From assembly GCA_905182995.1 (NCBI GenBank), contig CAJJDP010000010.1:721687-785686 (forward strand): DNA of 64,000 bases, given 5' to 3'. The position numbers and the translations under genes were made by a program. The notes under the pieces are model-generated. The model made no database searches, was not told the origin of the DNA, and saw only the letters and a list, made by a program, of their open reading frames with translations. Below are positions 48,328-60,469 of this stretch, one piece after another. This DNA is from Paramecium octaurelia (lineage: Eukaryota > Ciliophora > Oligohymenophorea > Peniculida > Parameciidae). Each line of letters starts with the position of its first letter. Positions within the stretch are counted from its first letter, which is position 1.

Positions 48328-49088
48328 ATGTAATCATCAAATCCATAGATTATATACGCAGTTGTTGTAAGAGGTTCAAATGTTGTCTTGTCAGAGTACT
48401 CAATAGCCAAGGGTAACTATATTGCATTTGCTAAAACAATTATTTCAAAAGTAAAGTGATATTGTGATTAAAAGGTTAACTAATAAAATGCTAAGAAATC
48501 ATTCAATTATGAATAATATGAGTTTCATATTTTAGTGGAAGACGGATTTTCTTTTTTGATAATGGCAGAAAGAGGTTTGAAGATGAGAATTGCATTTGCT
48601 TGTTTAGAGGATATGAAATAAAAATTTTTTTAGATGTTTCAACCACAACAAAGAGATTAAGCTATATCGTATGGATTAAATTCATAATTTTCTATAGTAA
48701 GAATATGTCTAAAACTATGAAAGGAATAAAAAAATAAAATTGAATATTATAATTCTCCCTAGGCAGATAAATTAAGAATGGTTTCTGATAACATTTAGTA
48801 AACCAAAGAAGTAATGATGGAAAATTTAGACAAATTATTGGAAAGAGGAGAGAAAATTGATATTCTTGTGGAAAAGACAAATGTCATGGTTAAGTAAAAA
48901 AATTTATTAGCCTTAGCATTTCAACAAGTATGAAGGAAAATGCAACAACTTTGAGAAGATAAATGTGGTGGAGAAACAAAAAAATGACAATCATTCTTGT
49001 ATTAGTGGGATTGTTGGCTATCTACATTATTATGGTTATCGCATGTGGAGGATTTGCTATGCATAGATGCTTTGGTAGTAGCGATTGA
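48328..49088 (+). CDS. VAMP7: Longin R-SNARE, VAMP7/synaptobrevin type
   Basis: ATG at 48328, TGA at 49086-49088; introns at 48451-48474 (24 nt, in-frame TGA), 48697-48723 (27 nt, in-frame TGA) and 48894-48916 (23 nt); 228 residues. The longin domain runs from IIYAVVVRGSNVVLSEYS to about residue 115. The SNARE helix has the zero-layer Arg in NLDKLLERGEKIDILVEKTN. A C-terminal anchor follows (MTIILVLVGLLAIYIIMVIA) with a short Cys-containing tail. It should serve fusion in the endolysosomal or contractile-vacuole route. About 240 bp behind it hold no clear gene. Confidence 0.95.
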
Positions 49089-49326
49089 TCTATTATTAAT
49101 AATAATAATAAATATAAAGTAATTAATGCAGAAATTAGAAAATCTTTTAATAATTTATTTGATTTACACATCCATGTTTTTATTTAAAGGTAAATTAAAA
49201 CGAATTTGAGAAGATTAAGAATTCCCTTGAAACAAGGACATTTCAATTGAAAAAAAGGAAGAAAGTCCATTGAAGGACAATATTGAATTGGGAAAAGATT
49301 GAATAAAAAATGGGTTTGATTATATC

Positions 49327-50379
49327 TCATTATTATTCAGCAGCTCTTCTTTCAGCTAATCTTTCTAATTCTTAGACCAAAACTAATTCTTATCTTCTTC
49401 CGGTAGTGACGGCTTCATATTCAACGTCGAAGCTGTGGCACAAGTCAGCAGCATCATCCCATAAGGTTTAGTTTCTTTATTTCTTGTTGGTGGCGGCTTA
49501 AGCAACTGCGGTTTAGACAGAGATAACTCCTTATAAGTTTTCAGCCTTGTTGGCTAATCTTCCCTTTGAGGCATCAAGTCTGGCTTATGAGGCAAGATAT
49601 AAATCCTTTTATTAGGCGAAAAGACCTAAGGCGTTGGTGTTTTCAGCAGTGTATGAGGCCCAAGCTTCTTCAACGTTGGTTCTCAAGGTTTACAATAATT
49701 GGGCAAGTCTTTCAGCAGCACCTACTGAGTCTTCTTCTTATGTGATTTAAGACAAAGCAGCCAATGGGGCCATGAAAGCCTTGTTCATCTTGGTGGCAAC
49801 TGATGATTTCATCAATTTGGTTGTCATTTCGGCAACTTAGATCAAACTGGCTCCTCCTTTAGCTAAAGCGGCAGCCAAATCAAGTGAGTCATCGATGGCG
49901 TTGATGGCATCGTTGAATGTGACGGCTCCTCTGTTGTATGATTGGGTGTCTTCCTTTCTGGCATCGTTGATGAGTCCAATGTGTTATGAGACTGTGTTCA
50001 AGATGTTTTCAGTTTCACCGAGGGTGGCTTAGGTCTTCTTCAATAAGATGTTTGAGGTCTTCAAGATACCGTTGGCGATTTTGAGTGTACCAGTAGCATC
50101 TTCAACTTCAGCTCTTCTGTAAGCAATTTCGCTATCGCATTCAGCCTTTTAAGCTCCATAGACTTCATCGTGTGTTCCTTATTCTTAGGCGACTGCAGAT
50201 TTGAAGTTATCAAGAACTCCCTTGATTGTGTCAAGTGGTGAGTGGGCTTTGATTTTGTTTTCGACTTCAACCATGATGTTCATGATGCTTCTCTTTCCAC
50301 CGTATGTGAGTGGGAACTTTTGCACCATACCAGCGTTAGCGAGGGCTAATACAACCAATAATGTGATGGCAACTTTCAT
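49327..50379 (-). CDS. Trichocyst matrix protein
   Basis: An intronless frame from ATG 50379 to TGA 49327-49329, 350 residues. A signal peptide (KVAITLLVVLALANAG) is followed by a propeptide and mature helical segments rich in Ala, Glu and Lys (EVEDATGTLKIANGILKTSN, AINAIDDSLDLAAALAKGGA, ERLAQLLQTLRTNVEEAWAS), the plan of Paramecium trichocyst matrix proteins that crystallise in the secretory organelle. The codons strongly favour C- and G-ending forms (GCC, AAG, ACC, GTC), unlike neighbouring genes, a sign of very high expression. Which TMP family (T1, T2 or T4) it belongs to is not settled. Confidence 0.93.
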
Positions 50380-51005
50380 TAATAATATTTATGATTATTT
50401 CCCAATCAACCCTTGCCTTTAAATACAAAAACAAGACAACTAATTCAAAAACGGATATAATTTTTATACCCCATATTATTATTATTATCACTCTTCCAAT
50501 CATAATTCACAAATTTGTGCTACGTGTAGTGACAATTTCAAACACTATTCTCAGAGCAAAACCATAAATAATAGCAAAAAGAGAAAAAAAAGTTAGAAAT
50601 GGTGACTTATTTCAAAAAAAAGAAACCCCATTTCTAAATTATTTTTTTCGCAAAAGTCTATGCTTATCTCAAACTTAAAACAATGCTTATAGTCAAGTCA
50701 CGAGTTAATATAATTTGTTATATTAAACTGTTGCTAAGCTGTTTGATATGATGTAGCATTGAAAAATTTATGGCTTCATTAATTTAATTTATTGCCCAAA
50801 AAGAAAATGAGTTCGAGTAATGTTTAAAATATTCAATCTCACATAATAGTAACCGTACCTTCCTTTATTTTTTTTGATTTAATTAAATTAAGAATTTAAT
50901 ATTTTATTTGTTATTGTTATCAAATTTAATAATAAAATGAATACTTTTATATTTCCTAAAATTTTGAGACACTTGTATTTTATAATAATGTGAAATATAT
51001 TAGAA
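50380..51005. other. Upstream region of the trichocyst gene
   Basis: About 625 bp between the trichocyst start and the end of the PHD gene, both on the minus strand. It must carry the promoter of a highly expressed gene. A purine-rich stretch lies at 50570-50640; no known element can be named. Confidence 0.5.
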
Positions 51006-53860
51006 TCACTATTTAGGTATATAGTTATGAATAGATTTTTATTTAAGTTTGCTATTTAGTTTTTCTTAAGTTTCTGGTACTTCTAATTTATTATCAGGAT
51101 CCTCAACCGATTGTGTCTTGCTGGGAGTCTTAACATGCTCATCCCCTTTTTTATTCTTTTCAATTCCATCATTTTGCATCTCTATTTATATATCATTATT
51201 TTCTCCAGAATTCAATTCCTTTTACAATTATTTATTGACATAAAGATCAGATTCTTCTAAAGGTCCAAAATTTTATTTATTATTTTATTATTCGGCCTAA
51301 ATCTATTCTAATTATTGATTGTCTTGCTCTATTGTATTGTTCTCTTCAATTAACTTAGCCTCCTTTTATTCATTCATTCTAGTTTTTCGAGATTCATTTA
51401 ATGCACATTTATCTGCTAATTCTCTTTGCAATTTAAAAGAAGTATCCTTAAATACATTTGCATAACTGCTATATATTTCAATTTATCTCTCCCTAGACAA
51501 TTCATCTAGGCAAAGAAAACAGTAGAAATTCATTTTGCTTATTTCCTCATAAGGGATTATTATTTCTAAGCAATCAAAATGAAACCATTCCTCACAAGAT
51601 TCACAACAAATCATGGGATCTCCATCCTTAAATTTGCCTCTGCAAACACAATATAAATTGTCATCTCTTTAATAATACTCATCCCCTACTTATTCAATGA
51701 ATATCTCTTTTTTCTAATCAGATTTTTTGCTTTTTTTGAATTTCTTTAACATAAGCATATCTATCAATTTGGCCTACTTTTTTTGTGGATTTAATTCTTG
51801 CATGAACTTACTTGCTCTTCTTCTCAATTTTTCATACATTTTATAAATGATATCTTTTTCAAAGTCTCTGTATTTGAAGAATTTCCATAACTCATCAGTT
51901 GCAGTGATAGTACTTTTATAGAATTACGTAATTATTAATCCATTTTAATCTACCTTACTTTAATATACTTCTGGTAGTTTAGTTAAGTAATATTATTTTT
52001 ATTATTTCAATTATGGTTCTGTTAGAGACTCAAAAACATATTTACCTTGTTCTTATCTTAAATTTACTATGAATTTTTAATCTAATAGTTAGTCAATAAA
52101 TTCTTTTAATTTTATTGCAAAATCAATTAAATCAAACTCATTCTCCTAATGATCCTAGAGTTCCAACTATTATTGAGATTCCTTGGATGATTTTGCTTTC
52201 TTAACTCTTTATTAAGACTTTTTGTGAACAGATTTGCATCTTTCATAGGCTCTAAAGAAATCAATAATTTCTCTTTCATATAATCGTTATTTCGATTCCA
52301 AAATTCGTTTGACTTTAAGTGGAACATGCTTTTAACAAAATATTTAGTAATCTGGTTTTGTATTTACAATAGTTTAAGTTAAAAATATCCCTGATCTTCT
52401 GGCGCATTCAACATGGAATCCAGTTTAACAACTGCTTCTCGCACATTAGATACACATTCCAGCCTTTTTGATGTTACATAAACTACAATTCAGAGTAAAT
52501 CTCTTTTGATTAATGTTATCAACACCTCTCAATATGTCTTGCTTTTCGTCTAGAAAACATTCAGGTGACCAATAGAAACAGGACAAATGAATCCAAACCT
52601 TTTGTGGTTAAGGTTCTTTGATATCTTTATTGTTTTCAAGATCTCTAATGTCTCTATTTGGCAATTTACTAAAATCGTAATAAAGTTCTTCGTCATCATC
52701 TATTTATTAGACTATTTATGTCGTTAATATACTTACATAATTTAGACACTAAATCATTTTTCATCATTGTTTCCCCTTGGGATTCAAAATATGTTTAATT
52801 TAAGTTTTCAAAACAAGAAGCATCAATTTAAGTTGGCTTCATGGCTCCTCCTAGTTTAGGACATAAAGCACAACGTAAATATTATCCATTTGGTCCAAAT
52901 GTCTAACAGACATCACAAATCCAATCTTCATTTGGTATTACTTCTATTAGGTAGCACTTTTAATGGACTGATATATTGCATTTAGAGCAGAATACTATTA
53001 AATTATCATCTGTATAATCTCCATCATTGCAAACTTAACAAAGAGCATCATCCAAAATTGGTTGCAAATGACTTCGACCTCCCTAGGTCTTCTTACCTGT
53101 TTCTTAAGTAATAACATTTTATCCATCTGTCTATATTTTAAGTTCTATTTTTTCTATGTATTACTTTTCAAACTCTGTTAATCCAAAAATATCTCTCAAA
53201 AGACTATTAGATTAATCAGTTTTGATTGATGGTTTAAGATCTGGAATATCATCTGTTAAAAAATGTTGTAGGGCTTCTTCATTTTCCTTCTAAATTTTTT
53301 CCAATTACAATCTTTATATATAAAATAATGCTACTCTTAATTGGCTATGATGTCGTCTAAATCCTGAATTCTCAACTGTCTCATTTCTAAAATGAATATA
53401 TCATCATTCACATCATACCCTTTTTTATTTTTCTATTTTTTACAATCACTTAATTAATCGATAATTATACTCTTATTATAAAGTTCCATTAGTTTATTCA
53501 GTTTTCTTGAGCAATTTCTGAACTTCTTAAAGGTTATGTTGAAGATAGTCATGATCACAATTGAAATACATCGCTCCAATCATAAATTGTAAAGTAGATG
53601 CTTGCAAAAATTGAACTAGAAATCAGATATTGCATACTTGGGTAAATAACCTTGGGGTTGTTTGTATTCTCGACGTCTGTCCAATCGAATTCTCCCATTT
53701 TTTGAATGGCATGTAAATAATTTTGATATTTTTTCGTTACTTTCTATTAAACCTCAACCTAGTAATTTTCTTCACTTTCTTCATGTAAAGTCTTATTTAC
53801 GAGTTATCTTCTCACTCTAGTTTATTTCCTCCTCTTCGTTGCTGGGTCTATATTCTGCAT
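51006..53860 (-). CDS. PHD / ePHD / PHD chromatin protein (BRPF/JADE-like zinc module)
   Basis: ATG at 53860, TGA at 51006-51008, introns at 53616-53637, 53449-53470, 53312-53334 and 52712-52736; 920 residues. Near residue 240 a PHD finger (CQVCNDGDYTDDNLIVFCSK, CNISVHQKCY) leads through a zinc knuckle (CALCPKLGGAMKP) to an extended PHD (VWIHLSCFYWSPECF, CSLCNIKKAGMCIQC, CQTGFHVECARRSG, IFCQKHVPL). This PHD-knuckle-ePHD block is the histone H3-reading unit of BRPF, JADE and AF10 proteins. A third PHD lies near residue 690 (CVCRGKFKDGDPMICCESC, EEWFHFDCL). No bromodomain or PWWP is seen. The first upstream ATG at 53883 is out of frame. Confidence 0.9.
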
Positions 53861-55487
53861 TATCACTCTGATAAATATGAGCCATTTATTATATACCTCT
53901 TAAAAGCGCGAAAAAGTTCTTTAAAATAAAAAATAATTAGCCCACAGCTCTTTGAAGAATCAAGACTTTATCTTTATTTTCACTAATCTCAAACAGACTT
54001 GATATATACTATTACTAATATAATCGCTGCTATTAAGATTAAGACATATCTTCATTTAATAATATTTACATAACTTGACTAGTAAAGATAAACACTATCC
54101 TCTAAAATCAAAATAATCTCAATTATAAAGTATTTTAATAATTAAGTAAGTGTTTAATAGATCTTCATTTATAAAATTTTAATAAATTAAATTTTCATAT
54201 TACAACGAATCAATTCAAACAAACCCCTAAAGTATTTCAAACCATATCATTTTCAATAGAGATGTTCTCTATCTTGCATTATCGTTCTAAAATATATTTT
54301 AATAATTTATGATAATAGCAATTTAATAATATCTCTAAATTTTAACACAATTAACTAAATACATGTTAATTTAGATATAAAGTAGCGGGTGCTAATGAAA
54401 ACGCCATAAATAATATTACATATCCATAAATTCTAGAATACATATATTAGATAACAAATTAATGAATTAGAAGGTATATAATATTCATATAAACAGACTT
54501 TAATTTGTTGATCAACTGTTGATATGCAACAAACCGATTCAATATAGTAGCACGAATTTTTGGCTGTCGAATATATTTTTTTTATGCATGTATTCTTAAT
54601 ATTCATTGCTTAAAAGTAAACTATTTTCGAATATATATGTCTGATTCTTGGTGGAGTATTTCAACATTTTCTTATTTACTGTATTTTGATAAATAAGTAA
54701 ATAAAGAGACCTAAATTAATTTATTACATTTAAGCCGTCACATACTGTAACCATATTAACTTCTTGATCTTAAAAAATTATAGAACCATAATACTTATGA
54801 AATTCCTTCTCTTTATATTTAAAGATTTAATAATATCAAAGTGAAATTGATTTTTAAAACACAAAATTACTTGAGTTGCGAGAAATTAAATATTTTTCAT
54901 ATACAATCTAAATTGATATTTATTATAATTGAATTTATAAATAACTTCTAGTTATTTTACAGATGTTAATAGCATTCAAATTAATACGAAAAGACCAGCA
55001 TTCGTTAAGTTGTATTTTCTAAAATTTTGAATTGCGTAATGTTTATAATGATTAAATTCCTGTTTCATATTGACTGTCTAATAAATATTAAGCCATAATT
55101 GTTAAGTGATAACCTGATGTTAGTAATATATTCAACATTTTATTTAAACTTTTGAATAATCTAAAATTCTTTCATATCATTAAAATGATTCATATATAAC
55201 AAGGCTACTTAAACAATATTAGTGTAGATGATATTCTAATCCTTTGCCACTAAATTATCCTTAATATAATAATAACAATTTGGGAGTTAATGAAAATGAC
55301 TAAAAGTTCTTATATTAATAATTGAAATGGGATTTCTAAATGGAGAAATAAAATGACTATGTATAAGAATTATGTAATATTTAATAATATTAAGCATAAT
55401 ATATATTCATTGATGAGATAATTTTATTGTAATTTATTAGTGTATATATATAAAGGAATATATTTAGAGAATAAGATATTAATAAAA
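53861..55487. other. 1.6-kb region without a recognisable gene
   Basis: This is the largest gap in the window, lying between two divergent genes. It is extremely AT-rich with scattered short frames. I found no conserved protein pattern, tRNA-like cloverleaf, tandem repeat or telomere repeat. Confidence 0.55.
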
Positions 55488-56883
55488 ATGTCATAGCTTC
55501 CATAAACGGGATAACAATCGAAACCTCAATCAAATTTACCTTAACAAAATATTCCACAAGGTCAAAACCAATTTATTCCTCAATAAGGAATCCCAACCTA
55601 AGTTTTACCTTAAGGCTAACCCTAATATGTGGTTCCACCTTAAAATTTAGGAAGAGCACCAATAAGTGGATTTCCAGCTCAATAGCTTCCATATTTGTAG
55701 CAACAAGGATTTTAACCATAACTTTAATCCTCGGTCATAGGATAAAATGGCGTTCCTTATTAGACAGGCCCTGTCTAATTAAGTTCATAATTAATGACAG
55801 AATAAGCAATAAAGGGAGAATCTAGAATAGAATATGTGCCTTTTGAGAGAGTAATCACCGAATATGAGGAAGTTAGAAGACAAGTTTAAGTGCCTATAAC
55901 AAGATAAATAACTGATTATTATGCAGTCTAATATGAAGTTGAATATATTCCTTAAGTAATATAAGAGAAGTAAATTGGTAATATCTGATTCATAATAATT
56001 AGAATACGTGCCAGTTGAAAGGATCTAAGAGAGAACCGAATATTACACAGTGTAAAAATAAAATATATTGCCTGTAAGAATATCAATAATAAATTAAAGG
56101 CTCAACCAACTTTATAACCATAAACTCTGGCATAATCCTAAACAATATAAACTTAGAGAGTGCAATAGTAGATTGTGGTATGAATTTATTAATAAAATAC
56201 AAGACTTAATAACCACAATAGTATTTGACAATAGCCTAATAACCCTAAGTTACAACCTATCAAGCTCCTCCAGTCCAAACAACAACAGTAATACCACAAC
56301 CTCCAGTTTAATAACCAATAACATCCACATTGATCTAACCTCCAATAACTACAACAATTTAAGCACCAACCGTAGTGTAGAATACCATAATGCCCTAAAC
56401 TCAATTTACTTCTACATATGTTCAACAACCACCACCAGTTGTAACAACTTAATTACAGTCCGTCCCTCAAACTATACAAACAACAAGTGTAGCTCCACAA
56501 ACAATTCAAACAACCAACGTATTCCCATAGACAGCTAGTGTTATTCCATAAACAAGAACATTGACTAGACCTCCAACAACAATAGTCTAACCTTAAGCGT
56601 CAGTTCCTTTGGCCACAACTACAGTTCTACCCACTTAATTAGCTCAAACAACCACAGGATTACCATCTTCAATTTATAAAGACGCTCAAAGATTGCCAGT
56701 TTAAGGAAATTCACTTTATAGAAAGACTTTACCACCCATTTAACCTGGATAATTAGCCTAAACAGCTCCACCTCAGCAAGTAAAATATGTATTTATTTAC
56801 AGATTCCAACTTAACCATAATTGCCATAAAAACAAGCTAAACCAGATAAAGATAAAACATTTTTGGAAAGGCTTTTCGAGTGA
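55488..56883 (+). CDS. Alveolin-like cortical (epiplasm) protein
   Basis: ATG at 55488, TGA at 56881-56883, introns at 55978-56002, 56074-56099, 56178-56203 and 56780-56802; 431 residues. The head is Gln/Pro-rich. Residues 115-205 hold repeats of the alveolin kind built on EYVP: RIEYVPFERVITEYEEVRRQ, YYAVQYEVEYIPQV, IEYVPVERIQERTEYYTVQ. A long Thr/Pro/Gln/Val tail follows (VIPQPPVQQPITST, TIQTTSVAPQTIQTTNVFPQ) and ends in DKTFLERLFE. Alveolins stiffen the membrane skeleton under the alveolar sacs in ciliates and apicomplexans. All introns were needed to keep the tail in frame. Confidence 0.87.
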
Positions 56884-57128
56884 ATTATAATAAAAATTTA
56901 ATATTAGCATTATTTGTCTAAAAATAATAAGATTTCTCGTTCCTTAAACTTTTATTAAATAATCTAATTGTCCACATGTTTTAATTAATTAATACTTACT
57001 GTTGGTCCTATTAAAATAGATCATAGAATTAATTTTAAGAATGGATACAATAAAGAATCAATTATCAAAATGTTGGGTCAAATTGATTAATAAAATATTA
57101 TAATATATGATTCTCTTATAAAATAAAA

Positions 57129-57780
57129 TCAATCAATGAGGTTTATAACACTCATTCCTTTATTAGTGTTGGATCTCCAAGCACTGTATTCTTGATCAGG
57201 CTCAGTTTTTATTGTTTGGGTGTAGCATTTTAGATATTTATTTTACTGCTATGATTCACAATTTTCTATTCTTTCTAACGACTTTAGAACACATCTATTA
57301 TTTTTTTTTTTAAACCTCTACATTCTCTCCAAAGTTATTTAATGTTTCTCAAAATCTTAATTCATAGATTTTATATTGATTTGGGGCTCACTTTATATAC
57401 TTCCTAATTACATACATCGACTATATTCGTTCTCTCAATCGAGAATTTTGTTTTGTTACTTCCCGATCAAATTGTAGCTAAAACTACTTCCTAGTACTAA
57501 ATAGTTTTAGGTCATTTAATTGTAATTTTGGCTCAGTGTTCTGAATCGATCTTATCCTTTGTGAGAGTAAGCTATTTTTTGCCTATATTTGTTGGTCTTG
57601 AATTTAATGATTTCTTTTCCTCATCCGTTGTTAAAACCCAGTTATCTGATTGATTAGCTTAGAATAATCCAAGTCATTGTAGCTTGAACCTCTCACTTAG
57701 GCGATCCTTCTTTAGTGGCTTTTGAACTATACCCTTTATTCAAAGACTTAATGAAATGACAAATAATCTCTTTTAATCAT
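57129..57780 (-). CDS. Coiled-coil protein, possibly CFAP97-like
   Basis: ATG at 57780, TGA at 57129-57131, one 25-nt intron at 57391-57415; 208 residues. The product is basic and helical. The stretch DYSKLINQITGFQQRMRKRN and then NSLLSQRIRSIQNTEPKLQL resembles the spaced N-x(2)-L-x(2)-R-I pattern of CFAP97/hemingway proteins, which are linked to motile cilia. A related element recurs near the end (RCVLKSLERIENCESQQNKY). The family call is tentative; a simple coiled-coil protein is the alternative. The 245 bp before it (56884-57128) are non-coding. Confidence 0.6.
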
Positions 57781-58406
57781 ATTAATAAGGGTTCTATAAC
57801 TATTTCATAATTGCTATCACATAAATCATCGAAATTCGTGTCTTAGCCAATTGAACTTGATTAAATACGCATAAATTAAGTTTAGAGAAATCTGTTCTTC
57901 TATTAACCAATCGACTTATAGCAAAGATATGTTAAAAATATTGAAGATTTCAAGAGGCTCCATAATAAGATTAAAATGAATATATCGATGTTATGATATT
58001 ACTAAAAATATTAGTGGTTCCTATAAAATAGATTGAATTTATTAAGATCATTTTCATTGTTATTTAGTGTCAACCTTAAGAACTTAGTTTATTAGGAATA
58101 TTATGATTAGTTATAACTTAAAATATAGTACTAGAATCTAAATAACATTAGTCCTTATGAAGAGAGATTAGATTTGATAAAATATGCAAATAAATTTAAA
58201 CTGCTTTGATACAATCAGAAACAAAGAATAAGGATTCTTATTACGCTTATTTGTCTTCTTCGTTCAATAATATGGAGATTGAATGAGTAAGGTTTGGTTA
58301 TTTAGATAAAGATATCTAGAGTTCCATTGTTAGATTAACATATACTATATTAATGATTGGTTAATTGTTGTACATATACACAGAAACAAATTTATATGTA
58401 TAATGA
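57781..58406. other. Intergenic, AT-rich
   Basis: About 625 bp between two minus-strand genes. A plus-strand stretch near 58180-58290 is open and reads weakly like protein, but it has no start and no match. I call nothing here. Confidence 0.5.
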
Positions 58407-59043
58407 TCATTGAAATGAGGGTGGTTATAACTCAAGAACTTAAAAAAAGTTCATAAAATGTATTTGTTATGTAGAATTTAGTGAATAATATAATTCGCTA
58501 AAATCTCTTGCATCGACAAAATTATGTCTCACCCATTTCTTGAGATAGCAAATGGTTTTGAGTTTGTCTTACATTTTGTCAATGTCCTTCTTCAATTTAT
58601 GAGTTAAGGCTCTTTTATATTTTTCACAGAGTTCTTGATTGTAATTTGTCATAACCTTAGGCTTGATTACCTAGTGTTTTCTATTGTGATTTTCTTTATT
58701 TAGAACCTTTTCAAACGGAACTCGAATTTTTTCTCCACTACTGATCAATTAATTTAACAAATGCATATTCTCAGTAATGAATTAATCTAATCCATCTTAT
58801 AATAAGATATGTCTTTTCCTGAAAAGAATATAAATTGAAATACTTGCAACCAACTTGTGTACAATGGCCTAGGAAATTAAAGATGGCACAAACGTAAGAA
58901 AAAGAACTTAAGTCTTCTTATTAGGATTTACGCACCCTCTCATCACCATTTGTATCACTCTAAATGTTTAAATAAGAATTTACAAGAGAACGCAAAGAGG
59001 ATTCACTATTTATGCGTTCTAATTTATCGCTTTTCTGGGTCAT
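58407..59043 (-). CDS. Hypothetical basic helical protein
   Basis: ATG at 59043, TGA at 58407-58409, one 25-nt intron at 58869-58893; 203 residues. The protein is basic with helical stretches (YAIVHKLVASISIYILFRKR, ELCEKYKRALTHKLKKDIDK, LKTICYLKKWVRHNFVDARD). A moderately hydrophobic segment near residue 55 may be buried rather than membrane-spanning. No family is recognised. Confidence 0.62.
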
Positions 59044-59562
59044 TATTTCTCCCTCCTCGTATTAAGAGTCCATAAAATGTATATTAATTTTTAATCAAAA
59101 GAACCAAATAAAAACCTTTAAAGAATGTTCGATATATAATATATAATTTCATATATTTATTAACAGAGACTATAAGTACACAAATATTCAAAATTATAGA
59201 TTATGCCTATGACTTTAATGAAGGATGTTTCATATTAGAACGCTTGTAAATGAAATAGAGTAATCTTTGCATTACTTGAATATTAATTCAATCATGGATC
59301 ACATAGTTCAATTTGTTTTTAACAAAAAATAATTCCCTTTAAAGGCACAATAATGCATGTAGCATAATTGAAGAATTCTTTGATTAACTTTAAATATTCA
59401 CTTTTATTTATTTCATACACTTTTTTTGTTTCAATCAATGAACTAGAAATTTGATTAGGTTTTCCAAGCTGAATTATTTGTTATTATTTAGTGAAAGCAG
59501 TCACATATGTGATATATCTGAAACAAAAACTTTTACTTTTTTCAAATGTAATATTATAATAA
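59044..59562. other. Intergenic, AT-rich
   Basis: About 520 bp upstream of the hypothetical gene and downstream of the second p28 gene. No gene, RNA or repeat can be supported. Confidence 0.5.
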
Positions 59563-60399
59563 TCATTTTTTAACATTGGCTCCTGTAAGGAATTTCTCTA
59601 ATTCTTCTTTGTATACTTTGTTTGCATTTTTTAAGAAATTGACTTGATCTCTATGTTTGGCTTCTTCATGTTCTTATTGTTCTTAATCTTATCTTTGCAT
59701 ATCCTCAATAGTGCTCTCTATTTTCTCAACTTGCTTCGATAAATCTTGACATTCAGTTTCTAATTACTTTATTTTGTTGTTATAATCAGTCTAATCATTT
59801 TTTTATAATTTTACTTTTCTTTGTTCTGCTTGTAAGGCTTTTCTCATCCCAAAGGCAATAGAACTCTCATACAAAGTTTAATAAGCTTGAATTGTTTGTC
59901 TAATTTCATCCCTGACTCTAACTAAGAGAAGTCCCCTTTCAGCACAATTAATTGTAATCTAATTGTAACTTACATATAATACTTGTCTGATAAGTTCATC
60001 AAAACATTAAGCATATAATTCCTCTCGAATAGGACATATACCAGTTTCTCTGGCTTGTCTTTATTGCAATTTTTTATCTAAATTTTCTTAAAGCAGAATA
60101 ACATCTTCCTATTTTGAATATAAAATCGAATTACTCTTTTCGCTGGAGTGGAAGAAACACATTGAATCCATAATTATTATTTCTCCATTGTGTATTCCTA
60201 ATTTATTACATAAAATAGATACTCTTGGAGGAAGAATTGAATTCAATATGTCCTCAGTTTATGCATTAGTAATTGACTAAGGAGCAGCATCTCTTCCTTT
60301 CTTTTTATCTTTAATGGGCTTTCCAGATGTAGACACCAAAGTGGCACTTGCATATTTGACCAAGGAATTAGGTGCAGGGATATTTGGTTTGTCTGACAT
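59563..60399 (-). CDS. DNALI1: Axonemal inner-arm dynein light chain p28, second copy
   Basis: ATG at 60399, TGA at 59563-59565; introns at 60199-60223 (25 nt), 60109-60134 (26 nt) and 59959-59982 (24 nt, no in-frame TGA); 253 residues. The core is the same as in the first copy: CPIREELYAQCFDELIRQ, ITINCAERGLLLVRVRDE, TYQ-like AYQTLYESSIAFGMRK. The coiled-coil tail and the N-terminus are clearly diverged, and the intron positions differ (the first copy has one intron, at another site). This is therefore an old duplicate rather than a recent one. The two may serve different inner arms. Confidence 0.96.
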
Positions 60400-60469
60400 T
60401 AAAATAATATAATTAATAAAGTCAAGCATTGAAAAGTGGAAATATATATTCTTAAGATATTTATGTTTA

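Noticed and set aside
53883-53885. First ATG of the PHD gene region, as its start
   Set aside because: Its frame meets a TGA within a few dozen codons, whereas ATG 53860 runs directly into the supported frame.
56173-56538. Plus-strand 121-residue Asn/Ser/Thr-rich frame
   Set aside because: It is an alternative frame of the alveolin-like gene; the spliced frame with VIPQPPVQQPITST keeps the gene continuous to its stop.
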